In this document: positions 15,873 to 23,847 of the stretch, one piece after another
Position numbering within the stretch: the stretch's first letter is position 1
How the letters are laid out: the number at the start of each line of letters is the position of its first letter
NCBI GenBank assembly: GCA_910586255.1
Contig: CAJUHR010000008.1
Coordinates: forward strand, 48,048-112,047
Source of the DNA: an uncultured Lachnospiraceae bacterium
GTDB lineage: Bacteria > Bacillota > Clostridia > Lachnospirales > Lachnospiraceae
DNA: 64,000 nt
Direction: 5' to 3'
Made by a program: the position numbers and the translations under genes
Notes under the pieces: generated by a model
The model's input: only the letters and a program-made list of their open reading frames with translations
Database searches by the model: none
Told to the model about the DNA's origin: nothing

Positions 15873-16703
15873 ATGTTAGCAGATTACCATGTGCATTCAT
15901 CGTTCAGTGATGACTCTGTGTATCCTATGGAGGATGTGGTAAAAGATGCCATAAAGCTTGGATTGGATGAGATATGCTTTACGGATCATGTGGATTATGG
16001 GGTGAAGGATGACCGGGACAGTGGAAAAGGGGTGATATACCGGAACGGGGAGCCGCTGGCCAATGTGGACTATCCAAGGTATGTAAAGCAGATCCGGGAA
16101 ATGCAAAAATTGTATGGAGACCGGATTGCCGTAAAGCTGGGGATGGAATTTGGCATGCAGATGCACACAATCCCTCAGTTTGAGGCTCTGTATGAGAAAT
16201 ATTCCTTTGACTTTATTATCCTGTCGGTTCATCAGGTGGAGGATAAGGAGTTCTGGACCCAGGATTTTCAGAAAGGGCGCACACAGAAGGAGTATAATGA
16301 GCGCTATTATGAGGAGATGCAAAGGCTGGTGAAGCATTACAAAAATTACAGCGTTCTGGGTCATCTGGATTTGATTGTAAGGTATGATAAGATGGGGGTC
16401 TATCCGTTTTCCCAGGTGGAGCCCTATGTGCGGGAGATTTTAAAGCAGGTGATTCTGGACGGAAAGGGTATTGAGGTAAATACCTCCTCCCATCGGTACG
16501 GACTGAAAGACGCCACGCCCTCAAAGGAGATTCTCAAGCTGTACCATCAGTTGGGAGGCAGAGTCATCACCATAGGAAGCGACAGCCACAAACCGGAGCA
16601 TCTGGGGACTTATATGGAGGAGGCAAGAGAGCTGTTAAAATCTATAGGATTTAGAGAGTTTTGCACTTATGAGAGGATGAAGCCGGTATTTCATGCTTTA
16701 TAG
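15873..16703 (+). CDS. PHP-domain histidinol-phosphatase-like hydrolase
   Basis: A 276-residue PHP metal-dependent phosphoesterase. Metal ligands: DYHVHSSFSDDS (HxH, residues 4-15), CFTDHVD, LGMEFG (Glu), ILSVHQVED, LGHLDLIVRY, and C-terminal GSDSHKPEHLG. This arrangement and the length match HisK-type histidinol phosphatases (HisJ family), which dephosphorylate histidinol phosphate; other sugar phosphates are possible because no his genes lie nearby. The ribosome site (AGAGAGAAG) is modest. A strong hairpin follows. Confidence 0.85.
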   Translation: MLADYHVHSSFSDDSVYPMEDVVKDAIKLGLDEICFTDHVDYGVKDDRDSGKGVIYRNGEPLANVDYPRYVKQIREMQKLYGDRIAVKLGMEFGMQMHTIPQFEALYEKYSFDFIILSVHQVEDKEFWTQDFQKGRTQKEYNERYYEEMQRLVKHYKNYSVLGHLDLIVRYDKMGVYPFSQVEPYVREILKQVILDGKGIEVNTSSHRYGLKDATPSKEILKLYHQLGGRVITIGSDSHKPEHLGTYMEEARELLKSIGFREFCTYERMKPVFHAL

Positions 16704-16708
16704 ATATT

Positions 16709-16748
16709 CCTGGCGGACAAGAAAAAGGATGTGTCTTTGTTCGCCAGG
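16709..16748 (+). terminator. Hairpin between PHP gene and acetyltransferase
   Basis: CCTGGCG (16709-16715) pairs with CGCCAGG (16742-16748), extended inward by ACAAGA/TCTTTGT. No T tract follows, so termination may be incomplete. Confidence 0.45.
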
Positions 16749-16768
16749 GGTAAGAAAAGGAGAAAATT

Positions 16769-17398
16769 ATGACAAATATTGAGCGCAGAGACGCGCAGAT
16801 GGCCTATATTTCCGATGACAGCGTGATGGAAGAGCAGAAGATATGCCGGAGAAAGCTGCAGGTGCTAAATTTTATGGACCGATCGGACTTTGCCGGCATT
16901 GAGAAGGTGGTGAAGGACCTGTTTGGGAAATCGGAGGGAGCCTTTGTGAATCCGCCTTTTTATTGTGATTACGGGACACATATTGAGGTGGGAAAGAATT
17001 TTTTTGCCAACTATAACTGTATGATTATCGATGTGGCCAAGGTAAAGATCGGCGATAACTGTCAGATGGCTCCCAATGTGGCGATTTATACGGCAGGCCA
17101 TCCCATTCATCCAGTCAGCCGCAACTCCATGTACGAGTACGGGAAGGAGATAACAATCGGGGATAATGTGTGGATCGGAGGAAACACGGTGATCTGTCCG
17201 GGGGTTCATATCGGCAGCAATGTGGTGATCGGCGCCGGAAGCGTGGTCACAAGAGACATTCCCGACTGGACGGTGGCAGTGGGAACCCCCTGCCGTGTCA
17301 TAAAGAATATTTCGGATGAGGATAAAAGGAAGCTGTTTGGCAGTGAGGAGATTGATGAGGAAGCCTGGAATGATATTGTGAGAAGGATGGAGTTTTAG
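16769..17398 (+). CDS. Maltose/galactoside O-acetyltransferase-type enzyme
   Basis: A 209-residue left-handed beta-helix acetyltransferase (LacA/Maa/NodL group). N-terminal cap residues 1-60 with the MaC-type helix, then hexapeptide repeats (VKIGDNCQMAPNVAIY, ITIGDNVWIGGNTVI, VHIGSNVVIGAGSVV) and the catalytic His in YTAGHPIHP (about residue 112). It transfers acetyl from acetyl-CoA to a sugar hydroxyl, thought to detoxify non-metabolised sugars. Start ATG 16769 after AAAAGGAG. It ends just before the relic of an ATPase gene. Confidence 0.88.
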   Translation: MTNIERRDAQMAYISDDSVMEEQKICRRKLQVLNFMDRSDFAGIEKVVKDLFGKSEGAFVNPPFYCDYGTHIEVGKNFFANYNCMIIDVAKVKIGDNCQMAPNVAIYTAGHPIHPVSRNSMYEYGKEITIGDNVWIGGNTVICPGVHIGSNVVIGAGSVVTRDIPDWTVAVGTPCRVIKNISDEDKRKLFGSEEIDEEAWNDIVRRMEF

Positions 17399-17451
17399 GA
17401 TTTCGTTTAAAAAAATGCATAAAATATATGTATAATCCTCCATAAAGATGT

Positions 17452-17660
17452 CGATGCCATTTCGTATGTCTGTTTTACACAAAAAGGAGGGGGATATTGT
17501 TCCCATAGAGGTAAAAGCAGAGGAAAATCTTCATGCAAAAAGCCTGAAGGCTTACTGTGAAAAGTAAAAACCGTCCTGTGCTGTGCGGACCTCCATGGCA
17601 AATTACCGGAAGGAGGAATGGATGATAAATCTCCCCCTGTATGGCATCCGGAATTTGTAA
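17452..17660 (+). pseudogene. Relic of an AAA ATPase with DUF4143 (C-terminal end only)
   Basis: Frame-consistent translation gives KKEGDIVPIEVKAEENLHAK then SLKAYCEK, an in-frame TAA at 17565-17567, then KPSCAVRTSMANYRKEEWM and NLPLYGIRNL to a TAA at 17658. These blocks match the C-terminus of AAA family proteins carrying DUF4143, where IEVKAE is the PD-(D/E)XK-like core and AVRTSM follows. Everything upstream is gone and a stop interrupts the remainder, so it is a decayed fragment. No start or ribosome site is present. Confidence 0.75.
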
Positions 17661-17719
17661 GGAAATACAATCACAACTAAAAAACTGTGGACAAAACAAT
17701 AAAAAAGCTGTGAAAATCA

Positions 17720-17748
17720 TTGACAATTCAGATAGGGGCGTTTATAAT
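17720..17748 (+). promoter_or_regulatory. Promoter of the Nramp-like/pxp operon
   Basis: TTGACA (17720-17725), 17-base spacer, TATAAT (17743-17748), a consensus sigma-A promoter. The start codon of the transporter is 36 bases downstream. Confidence 0.85.
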
Positions 17749-17783
17749 AACACGAAACATCTGAACAAAAGGAGGTATTTCCT

Positions 17784-18992
17784 ATGAAAGAGAAAAAAAG
17801 TGGTGGAGCACTGTTGGGAGCAGCCTTTCTGATGGCCACCTCAGCTATCGGACCGGGATTTCTTACACAGACGGCTCAGTTCACAGGTACACATAAAGGC
17901 AGTTTTGGATTTGTCATTCTGGTGTCCATTATCCTGGCGGCTATCGCCCAGGTAAATATTTGGCGGGTTCTCTGCGTGTCAGGCATGCGGGGACAGGATG
18001 TGGCCAACAAGGTGCTTCCGGGCCTGGGATATTTTGTGGCGTTTATGGTGGCTTTGGGCGGCTTGGCATTTAACATCGGCAACGTGGGTGGCGGCGCCCT
18101 GGGCTTTAACACCCTTCTTGGCATACCGACCCAGGTTGGCTGTGCTCTGGCCGGTGTTATCGCAATCGCGGTATTCCTTGTAAAGAACGCCAAGTCAGCC
18201 ATGGATACGCTGGCAAAGGTGCTGGGCGGTGTTATGATTGTGGTTATTTTCGGGATTATCATCGTGGTAAGGCCGCCGATGGGGGATGCGCTTAAAAATA
18301 CCTTTGTGCCCTCAGCGGGAGCTCCCAATCTGGTTCCGGCGATTATCACCCTGCTTGGAGGGACCGTGGGAGGATACATTACCTTTTCCGGCGCTCACCG
18401 GCTGATTGACGGCGGCGTTACCGGGGAGGAGAATTTAAAGGAGATCAACAGGAGCTCTCTCATGGGAATGGGGATTGCGACTATTGTCCGTATTTTCCTT
18501 TTCCTGGCAGTGTTGGGCGTGGTTACAAAGCTGGCTGAGGGAGTGACGCTGGATGCAGGCAACCCGGCGGCAGATGCCTTCCGCTTAGGGGCCGGAGAGC
18601 TTGGTTACCGTTTTGCGGGACTGGTGCTTTTATGTGCAGCCATTACCTCCATCATCGGCGCCGCTTACACCTCTGTATCCTTTTTAAAAACCTTCCATCC
18701 GGCCATTGACAAGAATGAGAACTGGGTGATTATCGGATTTATCGCCGTGTCCACGGTTATTATGATTCTTTTGGGACAGCCGGCTAAGCTTTTGGTGCTG
18801 GCAGGGGCCTTAAACGGTCTGATCCTGCCCATTACCCTGGGAATCTGCCTGATTGCAGCAAAGAAGAAATCCATTATGGGTGAGAAGTATTCCCATCCCA
18901 CCGTTCTTCTGGTGCTGGGAGTCATCGTGGTGGTTATCTCCGCATATCTGGGAATCACCACATTTATGTCTAACATGGGGAAGCTTTTCTAA
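17784..18992 (+). CDS. Nramp-superfamily transporter of the 5-oxoprolinase locus (YcsG-like)
   Basis: A 402-residue protein with about 11 membrane helices. The first helix has TSAIGPGFLTQ, aligned with the GPGFL start of Nramp helix 1, but the metal-binding DPGN is absent (FTGTH follows). The helix 6 region reads GGTVGGYITFSGAH in place of the canonical MPH. It is therefore an Nramp relative that probably does not carry divalent metals. In Bacillus the equivalent ycsG lies beside ycsF and kipIA; by context it may import 5-oxoproline or a related acid (inference). Start ATG 17784 after AAAGGAGG. A leaky terminator separates it from pxpB. Confidence 0.85.
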   Translation: MKEKKSGGALLGAAFLMATSAIGPGFLTQTAQFTGTHKGSFGFVILVSIILAAIAQVNIWRVLCVSGMRGQDVANKVLPGLGYFVAFMVALGGLAFNIGNVGGGALGFNTLLGIPTQVGCALAGVIAIAVFLVKNAKSAMDTLAKVLGGVMIVVIFGIIIVVRPPMGDALKNTFVPSAGAPNLVPAIITLLGGTVGGYITFSGAHRLIDGGVTGEENLKEINRSSLMGMGIATIVRIFLFLAVLGVVTKLAEGVTLDAGNPAADAFRLGAGELGYRFAGLVLLCAAITSIIGAAYTSVSFLKTFHPAIDKNENWVIIGFIAVSTVIMILLGQPAKLLVLAGALNGLILPITLGICLIAAKKKSIMGEKYSHPTVLLVLGVIVVVISAYLGITTFMSNMGKLF

Positions 18993-19026
18993 AGAATTGG
19001 AAAACTATATTGGTATTCTGTCCTAC

Positions 19027-19061
19027 AAAGGTGTAATCAAAACCATGATTGCGCCTTTTTG
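19027..19061 (+). terminator. Terminator/attenuator between transporter and pxpB
   Basis: AAAGGTGTAATCA pairs with TGATTGCGCCTTT (two G-U pairs) and is followed by TTTTGGG. A TATAAT at 19064-19069 follows at once, so pxpB may also have its own promoter. Confidence 0.65.
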
Positions 19062-19115
19062 GGTATAATTCTGTAGGGCTTGTCCCATGAGAAAGGAGCT
19101 GAAAGGGAAAATATT

Positions 19116-19841
19116 ATGCAGAACATAAGAATTTTGACAGCGGGAGATTCATCTCTGCTGATAGAATTTGGAGATGAGATCAGCCCGGACATTAACCGCA
19201 GGATTGCGGCTACGGTGGAGCTGATGCGGGAACAGCATATTGAGGGCGTGGTGGACGTGATTCCGGCCTTCTGTTCTTTGCTGGTCAATTATGACCCGCG
19301 GGTGATCCGCTATGAGAAGCTGAAAAAGCGGATGGAAAGCATGGTGCGGATGGATATTAAGCTGGGAGAAGGAAAACGGAAGATCTTTGAGATTCCTGTG
19401 TTGTACGGAGGAGAGTATGGCCCGGATCTGGGCGCCATCGCGGAGCATGCGGGCATCAGCGAGGAGGAGGTCATAAGGATCCACAGCTCCCGGGATTATC
19501 TGATCTATATGCTGGGATTTTTGCCGGGATTTTGCTATCTGGGAGGACTGGATGAACGGATCCACACCCCCAGGCTTTCTAATCCCCGCTTAAAGATCCG
19601 GGCGGGAAGCGTGGGAATCGGCGGTTCCCAGACGGGCATCTACCCCTTAGATTCGCCGGGAGGATGGCAGCTGATGGGAATGACGCCGGTAAAAACCTAC
19701 GATCCGGAGCGGGATATCCCCATTCTGGTGGAGGCGGGAAATTATATCCGGTTTGTTCCGGTGGATGAGGCAGAGTACCGGCACATTGAAGAGCAGGTTG
19801 AAAACGGCAGCTATCAGTGTGTCATTCACGAGGAGGTGTAG
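19116..19841 (+). CDS. pxpB: 5-oxoprolinase subunit B (KipI/AHS1)
   Basis: A 241-residue protein of the AHS1/KipI family, normal length. Seen: N-terminal ILTAGDSSLLIEFGDEI, IPVLYGGEYGPDL, YMLGFLPGFCYLGGLDERI (the family signature GFxPGFxYLGGL), RIHTPRLSNPR, and SVGIGGSQTGIYPLDSPGGW. Known members form, with PxpA and PxpC, an ATP-dependent 5-oxoproline hydrolase. The fold is that of half of the carboxyltransferase domain in urea carboxylase. ATG 19116 is preferred because of the nearby AAAGGGA; an ATG at 19086-region upstream lies out of ribosome reach. The stop is one base before pxpC. Confidence 0.9.
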   Translation: MQNIRILTAGDSSLLIEFGDEISPDINRRIAATVELMREQHIEGVVDVIPAFCSLLVNYDPRVIRYEKLKKRMESMVRMDIKLGEGKRKIFEIPVLYGGEYGPDLGAIAEHAGISEEEVIRIHSSRDYLIYMLGFLPGFCYLGGLDERIHTPRLSNPRLKIRAGSVGIGGSQTGIYPLDSPGGWQLMGMTPVKTYDPERDIPILVEAGNYIRFVPVDEAEYRHIEEQVENGSYQCVIHEEV

Positions 19842-19842
19842 C

Positions 19843-20847
19843 ATGGGAATTCGCATTATAAAGGCCGGCATGATGACAACCGTGCAGGATCTGGGACGTA
19901 CCGGTTATCAGAGCCAGGGCTTTTCCGTGGCCGGAGTGATGGATGTGCGTTCATTTAAGATTGCAAATCTTCTTCTGGACAATCCGGAAAATGAAGCGGT
20001 GCTGGAGTTTGCCCTGATCGGCCCCACCTTAGAATTTACCGCAGGGACCCTGATTGCCATTACCGGCGGTGATTTTCAGCCCACCATCAACGGAGAACCG
20101 GCGCCTATGTACACGGCCATTGACATCCACAAGGGAGATGTTTTAAAATTCGGCAGCGCCCGGACGGGAAGCCGGGGATACATTGCATTTTCCAGCTATT
20201 TAAAGATTCCGGTGGTGATGGGAAGCCGCTGTACCAACATGAAGAGCTCCATCGGAGGATTTAAGGGGAGAAAGCTGCAGGACGGGGATTATATCGGTTT
20301 CCGCATCAAACGGAGATATCTGCCGTTTTTCCTTTCCCGAACCCTGGAGCTGGATGAATTTAACCAGGATAATGTGACTCTGCGGGTGGTCATGGGACCT
20401 CAGGATGACCGGTTTGGCAAGCAGGGCATTGATACATTTTTAAACAGTGAATACACGGTGACCAGTGATTTTGACCGGATGGGATGCCGGCTGGAGGGGC
20501 CCTTTATTGCCAGAAAGGAAACCACGGATATGATTTCTGACGGAATCGCCTTTGGCTCCATCCAGGTGCCTTCTCATGGTAAGCCCATTATCCTTCTGGC
20601 CGACCGGCAGACCACCGGGGGATACCCCAAGATTGCCACGGTGGCATCTGTGGACATTCCCTGGCTGGTTCAGCGAAAAACCGACCACAAGGTGCGGTTT
20701 AAGGCTGTCAGTGTGCAGGAGGCTCAGAGGCTCTATCTAAAGGAGCTGGAGGAGTTAAACCAGATGAGAAAACAGATTCACCAGCCATGTAAGGAGGTGC
20801 TGGAGTGCCGCCAGGTGTCCCGGCGGATCCGGAGGCTGTTTCCCTGA
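19843..20847 (+). CDS. pxpC: 5-oxoprolinase subunit C (KipA/AHS2, carboxyltransferase-like)
   Basis: A 334-residue AHS2 family protein. Seen: N-terminal KAGMMTTVQDLGRTGYQ and GVMDVRSFKIANLLLDN, FALIGPTLEF, ITGGDF, GSARTGSRGYIAF (about residues 104-116), VVMGPQDDRFG, DRMGCRLEGP, and LADRQTTGGYPKIATV. These are the signatures of KipA/PxpC and of the second half of the urea carboxylase carboxyltransferase domain. Start ATG 19843 after GAGGAGGTGTAGC, one base after pxpB. A 151-bp structured repeat and about 250 non-coding bases separate it from accB. Confidence 0.92.
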   Translation: MGIRIIKAGMMTTVQDLGRTGYQSQGFSVAGVMDVRSFKIANLLLDNPENEAVLEFALIGPTLEFTAGTLIAITGGDFQPTINGEPAPMYTAIDIHKGDVLKFGSARTGSRGYIAFSSYLKIPVVMGSRCTNMKSSIGGFKGRKLQDGDYIGFRIKRRYLPFFLSRTLELDEFNQDNVTLRVVMGPQDDRFGKQGIDTFLNSEYTVTSDFDRMGCRLEGPFIARKETTDMISDGIAFGSIQVPSHGKPIILLADRQTTGGYPKIATVASVDIPWLVQRKTDHKVRFKAVSVQEAQRLYLKELEELNQMRKQIHQPCKEVLECRQVSRRIRRLFP

Positions 20848-20888
20848 GACGGCGCCAATATCAAGTGATTTATTCACCGGAATTTATG

Positions 20889-21039
20889 GTAACAGTTCAG
20901 ACGGCGGGAAATTTGATATGAATTTTGGGCGTCAAGCTTGCTTGTAAGCCAAAATTTATGTCAAATTCCACATCGGATGAACATCCGATGATTCTTGTCC
21001 GGCGTAGACGGGCAAGAATATACCCGTCTGAACTGTTAC
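20889..21039. repeat. 151-bp palindromic element with terminal inverted repeats and three internal hairpins
   Basis: Ends are GTAACAGTTCAGACGG (20889-20904) and CCGTCTGAACTGTTAC (21024-21039), perfect inverted repeats. Inside are three further stem-loops: about 20907-20969 (long AT-rich imperfect stem, loop with CAAGCTTG), 20971-20990 (CATCGGATG/CATCCGATG) and 20991-21019 (ATTCTTGTCC/GGGCAAGAAT). All four stems together form a cross-shaped fold that uses nearly every base. The element lies within the pxp operon, between pxpC and accB. It has no coding capacity and looks like a non-autonomous mobile or REP-like element. Confidence 0.85.
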
Positions 21040-21140
21040 AATTTAAGCAATGCTGAAAAGGTCTTATGGGCTTGGAACAGAGGTGCGGCAGTTTGGCTTG
21101 TCCGGGCTGCTATATGGTGACAGGAAAGGAAGAAAACAAT

Positions 21141-21590
21141 ATGGATTTGGAAAAAATTGCAGGTTTAGTGAAAATAATCGAGGATTCTTCTCTGAAAGAA
21201 TTTTCCTATAAAGAGGGAGAGATCAAGATCACGATGAGTAAACGGGAACATCCGCCGATTGTGACGGCAGGTGTTCCATCTATGCCCGCCATGGGAATGT
21301 CCGGAGCAGTTGTGCCTGTTCAGGACAAGGCTGACGAAGCGGAGGAGGAGGCTCTGTTTATTACCTCACCGATTGTGGGAACCTTCTATTCGGCGGCGGC
21401 TCCCGATGTGCCTGCCTTTGTGCGGGTCGGAGACCGGGTAAAGGAGGGGCAGACCGTCTGCATTCTGGAAGCCATGAAGCTGATGAATGAGATCCAGTGC
21501 GAGTATGACTGTGAGATTGAGGCGGTTTTGGTCAGCAATGAACAGAAGGTGGAATACGGACAGCCCTTGTTCCGCGTAAAGAAAATCTGA
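21141..21590 (+). CDS. Biotin carboxyl carrier protein (AccB-like)
   Basis: A 149-residue BCCP. N-terminal helix MDLEKIAGLVKIIEDSSLKE is that of AccB proteins; after a short Pro/Ala linker the biotinyl domain spans about residues 75-149 with the biotinylation site EAMKLMNEI (Lys about 115). It carries carboxybiotin between a biotin carboxylase and a carboxyltransferase. Start ATG 21141 after AGGAAAGGAAG. No AccA/AccD lie nearby; the neighbours are PxpB/PxpC, which are carboxyltransferase-like, so it may serve them instead of acetyl-CoA carboxylase (inference). Confidence 0.9.
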   Translation: MDLEKIAGLVKIIEDSSLKEFSYKEGEIKITMSKREHPPIVTAGVPSMPAMGMSGAVVPVQDKADEAEEEALFITSPIVGTFYSAAAPDVPAFVRVGDRVKEGQTVCILEAMKLMNEIQCEYDCEIEAVLVSNEQKVEYGQPLFRVKKI

Positions 21591-21610
21591 TTGTCCAGGA
21601 GGTTTATAGA

Positions 21611-22984
21611 ATGATAAAAAAGGTTTTGATTGCCAACCGCGGTGAGATTGCCGTGCGGATCATACGTGCCTGCCGGAATATGGGGATCTACAGCGTGGCC
21701 ATCTATTCCAAGGAGGATGAGAACAGCCTCCACACCCAGCTGGCAGATCAGCGTGTCTGCATCGGGGAAGGGCCTGCCAGGGACAGTTATCTGAATATGG
21801 ACCGGATTATCAGCGCCGCCTTAAACGTGGATGCGGATGCCATTCATCCCGGGTTCGGATTTCTCTCTGAGAACAGCGCTTTTGCCCGGAAATGCCGGGA
21901 GAATGAGCTGATTTTCATCGGGCCGGAGCCGGATGTGATTGACCGTATGGGAAACAAGTCCCAGGCCCGTCAGACCATGATGGATGCAGGAGTTCCGGTT
22001 GTTCCGGGAACCAGGGAGCCGGTATATGACGGGGAGGAAGGAAAGAAGCTGGCAGCGGCTGTGGGATATCCGATTATGATCAAGGCCTCCTCCGGCGGAG
22101 GCGGCAAAGGAATGAGAGTGGCGGCCAATGAGGAGGAGTTTGAATTTCAGTTTAATCTGGCCCAGCGGGAATCTGCCAATGCCTTTGGGGACGATACCAT
22201 GTATCTGGAACGTTTTATTGAAAATCCCCGCCATGTGGAGATCCAGATCATGGCAGATACCCATGGCAATGTGGTGGCTTTGGGAGAGAGGGACTGCTCG
22301 GTTCAGAGAAATCACCAGAAGCTGATTGAGGAATCGCCCTCCCCGGCTATTGATGGTGCCACCCGAAGGAGGATGAACGAGTACGCGGTGCTGGCGGCAA
22401 AGACCGTTGGCTACACCAATGCAGGAACCATTGAATATATCGTAAGTCCTGACGGGGAATTTTATTTCATGGAGATGAATACCCGGATTCAGGTGGAGCA
22501 TGGGGTCACGGAGATGGTGACAGGAACTGATCTGATCATCGAGCAGATCCGGGTGGCTATGGGAGAGCCCTTAAGCTTTTCTCAGGAGGATATACATCTT
22601 AATGGCCATGCCATTGAGTGTCGGATCAACGCGGAGGTGCCGGGGCTTAACTTTATGCCCAGCCCCGGGGTGGTTCAGAATATCCACCTTCCGGCAGGCA
22701 ACGGAGTCCGGGTGGACACGGCCCTGTATGCCGGCTACCGGATTCCGGCAGAGTATGATTCCATGATTGCCAAGGTGATTGTCCACGGGCCGGACCGGCC
22801 GGCGGCCATCCGCAAAATGCTGACTGCCTTAGATGAGATGGTTATAACCGGAGTGGATACGAATCTCGACTTTCAGTTCCAGATCATGCGGAGCAAGGTA
22901 TTCCGGGAAGGAAGGGCGGACACGGGATTTATTGAGAAATTTATGAATTTAAAGCAGCCGGTGCCTGATGTGCCGGAGGTATAA
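21611..22984 (+). CDS. Biotin carboxylase (AccC-like)
   Basis: A 457-residue biotin carboxylase, the usual AccC size. Seen: N-terminal KKVLIANRGEIAVRIIRACR (residues 3-22), HPGFGFLSEN, ATP-grasp glycine loop SSGGGGKGMRV (about residues 162-172), ERDCSVQRNHQKLIEESP, EMNTRIQVEHGVTEM, and C-terminal AECRINAE-type motif ECRINAEVP. It carboxylates biotin on the partner BCCP using ATP and bicarbonate. One unusual point is HGVTEM where most AccC proteins have HPVTE. Start ATG 21611 after AGGAGG; 20 bases from accB. By location it is likely dedicated to the PxpBC carboxyltransferase. Confidence 0.92.
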   Translation: MIKKVLIANRGEIAVRIIRACRNMGIYSVAIYSKEDENSLHTQLADQRVCIGEGPARDSYLNMDRIISAALNVDADAIHPGFGFLSENSAFARKCRENELIFIGPEPDVIDRMGNKSQARQTMMDAGVPVVPGTREPVYDGEEGKKLAAAVGYPIMIKASSGGGGKGMRVAANEEEFEFQFNLAQRESANAFGDDTMYLERFIENPRHVEIQIMADTHGNVVALGERDCSVQRNHQKLIEESPSPAIDGATRRRMNEYAVLAAKTVGYTNAGTIEYIVSPDGEFYFMEMNTRIQVEHGVTEMVTGTDLIIEQIRVAMGEPLSFSQEDIHLNGHAIECRINAEVPGLNFMPSPGVVQNIHLPAGNGVRVDTALYAGYRIPAEYDSMIAKVIVHGPDRPAAIRKMLTALDEMVITGVDTNLDFQFQIMRSKVFREGRADTGFIEKFMNLKQPVPDVPEV

Positions 22985-23025
22985 GATTAAGCGGTTCCAT
23001 TAAACGAAAGAAATGAGGCGGAAAT

Positions 23026-23793
23026 ATGGTTTGTGTAGATCTGAACAGTGATTTGGGAGAAAGCTTTGGCAGGTACACTCTGGGGATGGATGACCGTGTG
23101 ATTCCTCTGATTACCTCTGCCAATGTGGCCTGCGGCTATCATGCCTCGGATCCGGTGGTGATGGAAAAGACGGTTGCCATGGCAAAGGAGGCAGGCATCC
23201 GGGTGGGCGCTCATCCGGGATTTCCGGATCTGATGGGCTTCGGCCGGAGAAATATGGCCGTGACCCCCGGGGAGGCCAGGGCCTATGTGCTGTACCAGCT
23301 AGGCGCCCTTGAGGGCTTTTGCCGGTCCGGGGGAATCCGGATGCAGCATGTAAAGCCCCACGGGGCCCTGTACAATATGGCCGCAAAGGACTATGAACTG
23401 TCAAAGGGGATATGTCAGGCCATTAAGGAGTTTGACAAGAATCTCATTGTGCTGGCCTTAAGCGGCGGAGAGCTGGCCCGCGCGGCAAAGGATATGGGAC
23501 TTCGCACTGCTCAGGAGGTGTTCGCCGACCGGGCCTATGAGGAGGACGGCACTCTGGTGAGCCGGGGGAAGCCGGGGGCCATGATTACCGATGAGGAGGA
23601 AGCCATTGCCCGGGTGATTCGCATGGTAAAAGAGCAGACCGTCACGGCAATCACCGGAAAGGATATTCCCATCCGGGCTGATTCCGTGTGCGTTCACGGG
23701 GACGGGGAGAAGGCCCTGGCCTTTGTGGAGCGAATCCGGCAGGCCCTTGGGCAGGCGGGAATCGGGCTGCGTCCGCTGGAGGAGTTGTGCTAG
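23026..23793 (+). CDS. pxpA: 5-oxoprolinase subunit A (LamB/YcsF family)
   Basis: A 255-residue LamB/YcsF protein of normal length. Seen: VDLNSDLGESFGRYTLG (residues 3-19), SANVACGYHASDP, GVGAHPGFPDLMGFGRR (with HPGFPD), HVKPHGALYNMA, EVFADRAYEEDGTLVSRG, and VHGDGEKAL. It forms with PxpB and PxpC the ATP-dependent 5-oxoprolinase that opens pyroglutamate to glutamate. Start ATG 23026 after GAGGCGGAA. It closes the operon; a strong terminator follows at 23807. Confidence 0.93.
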   Translation: MVCVDLNSDLGESFGRYTLGMDDRVIPLITSANVACGYHASDPVVMEKTVAMAKEAGIRVGAHPGFPDLMGFGRRNMAVTPGEARAYVLYQLGALEGFCRSGGIRMQHVKPHGALYNMAAKDYELSKGICQAIKEFDKNLIVLALSGGELARAAKDMGLRTAQEVFADRAYEEDGTLVSRGKPGAMITDEEEAIARVIRMVKEQTVTAITGKDIPIRADSVCVHGDGEKALAFVERIRQALGQAGIGLRPLEELC

Positions 23794-23806
23794 AAAAACA
23801 TAAGTA

Positions 23807-23836
23807 AACAGGGTACGGCATTAGACGTACCCTGTT
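23807..23836. terminator. Terminator between pxpA and nhaC
   Basis: AACAGGGTACG and CGTACCCTGTT form an 11-bp perfect stem with an eight-base loop. It lies between convergent genes; downstream CTGACTTGATTTTAT is a weak T tract. Confidence 0.75.
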
Positions 23837-23847
23837 CTGACTTGATT

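Noticed and set aside
17407..17726. Minus-strand frames upstream of the Nramp-like gene
   Set aside because: The plus-strand translation of the same bases matches the DUF4143 C-terminus, so these are antisense shadows of a relic.
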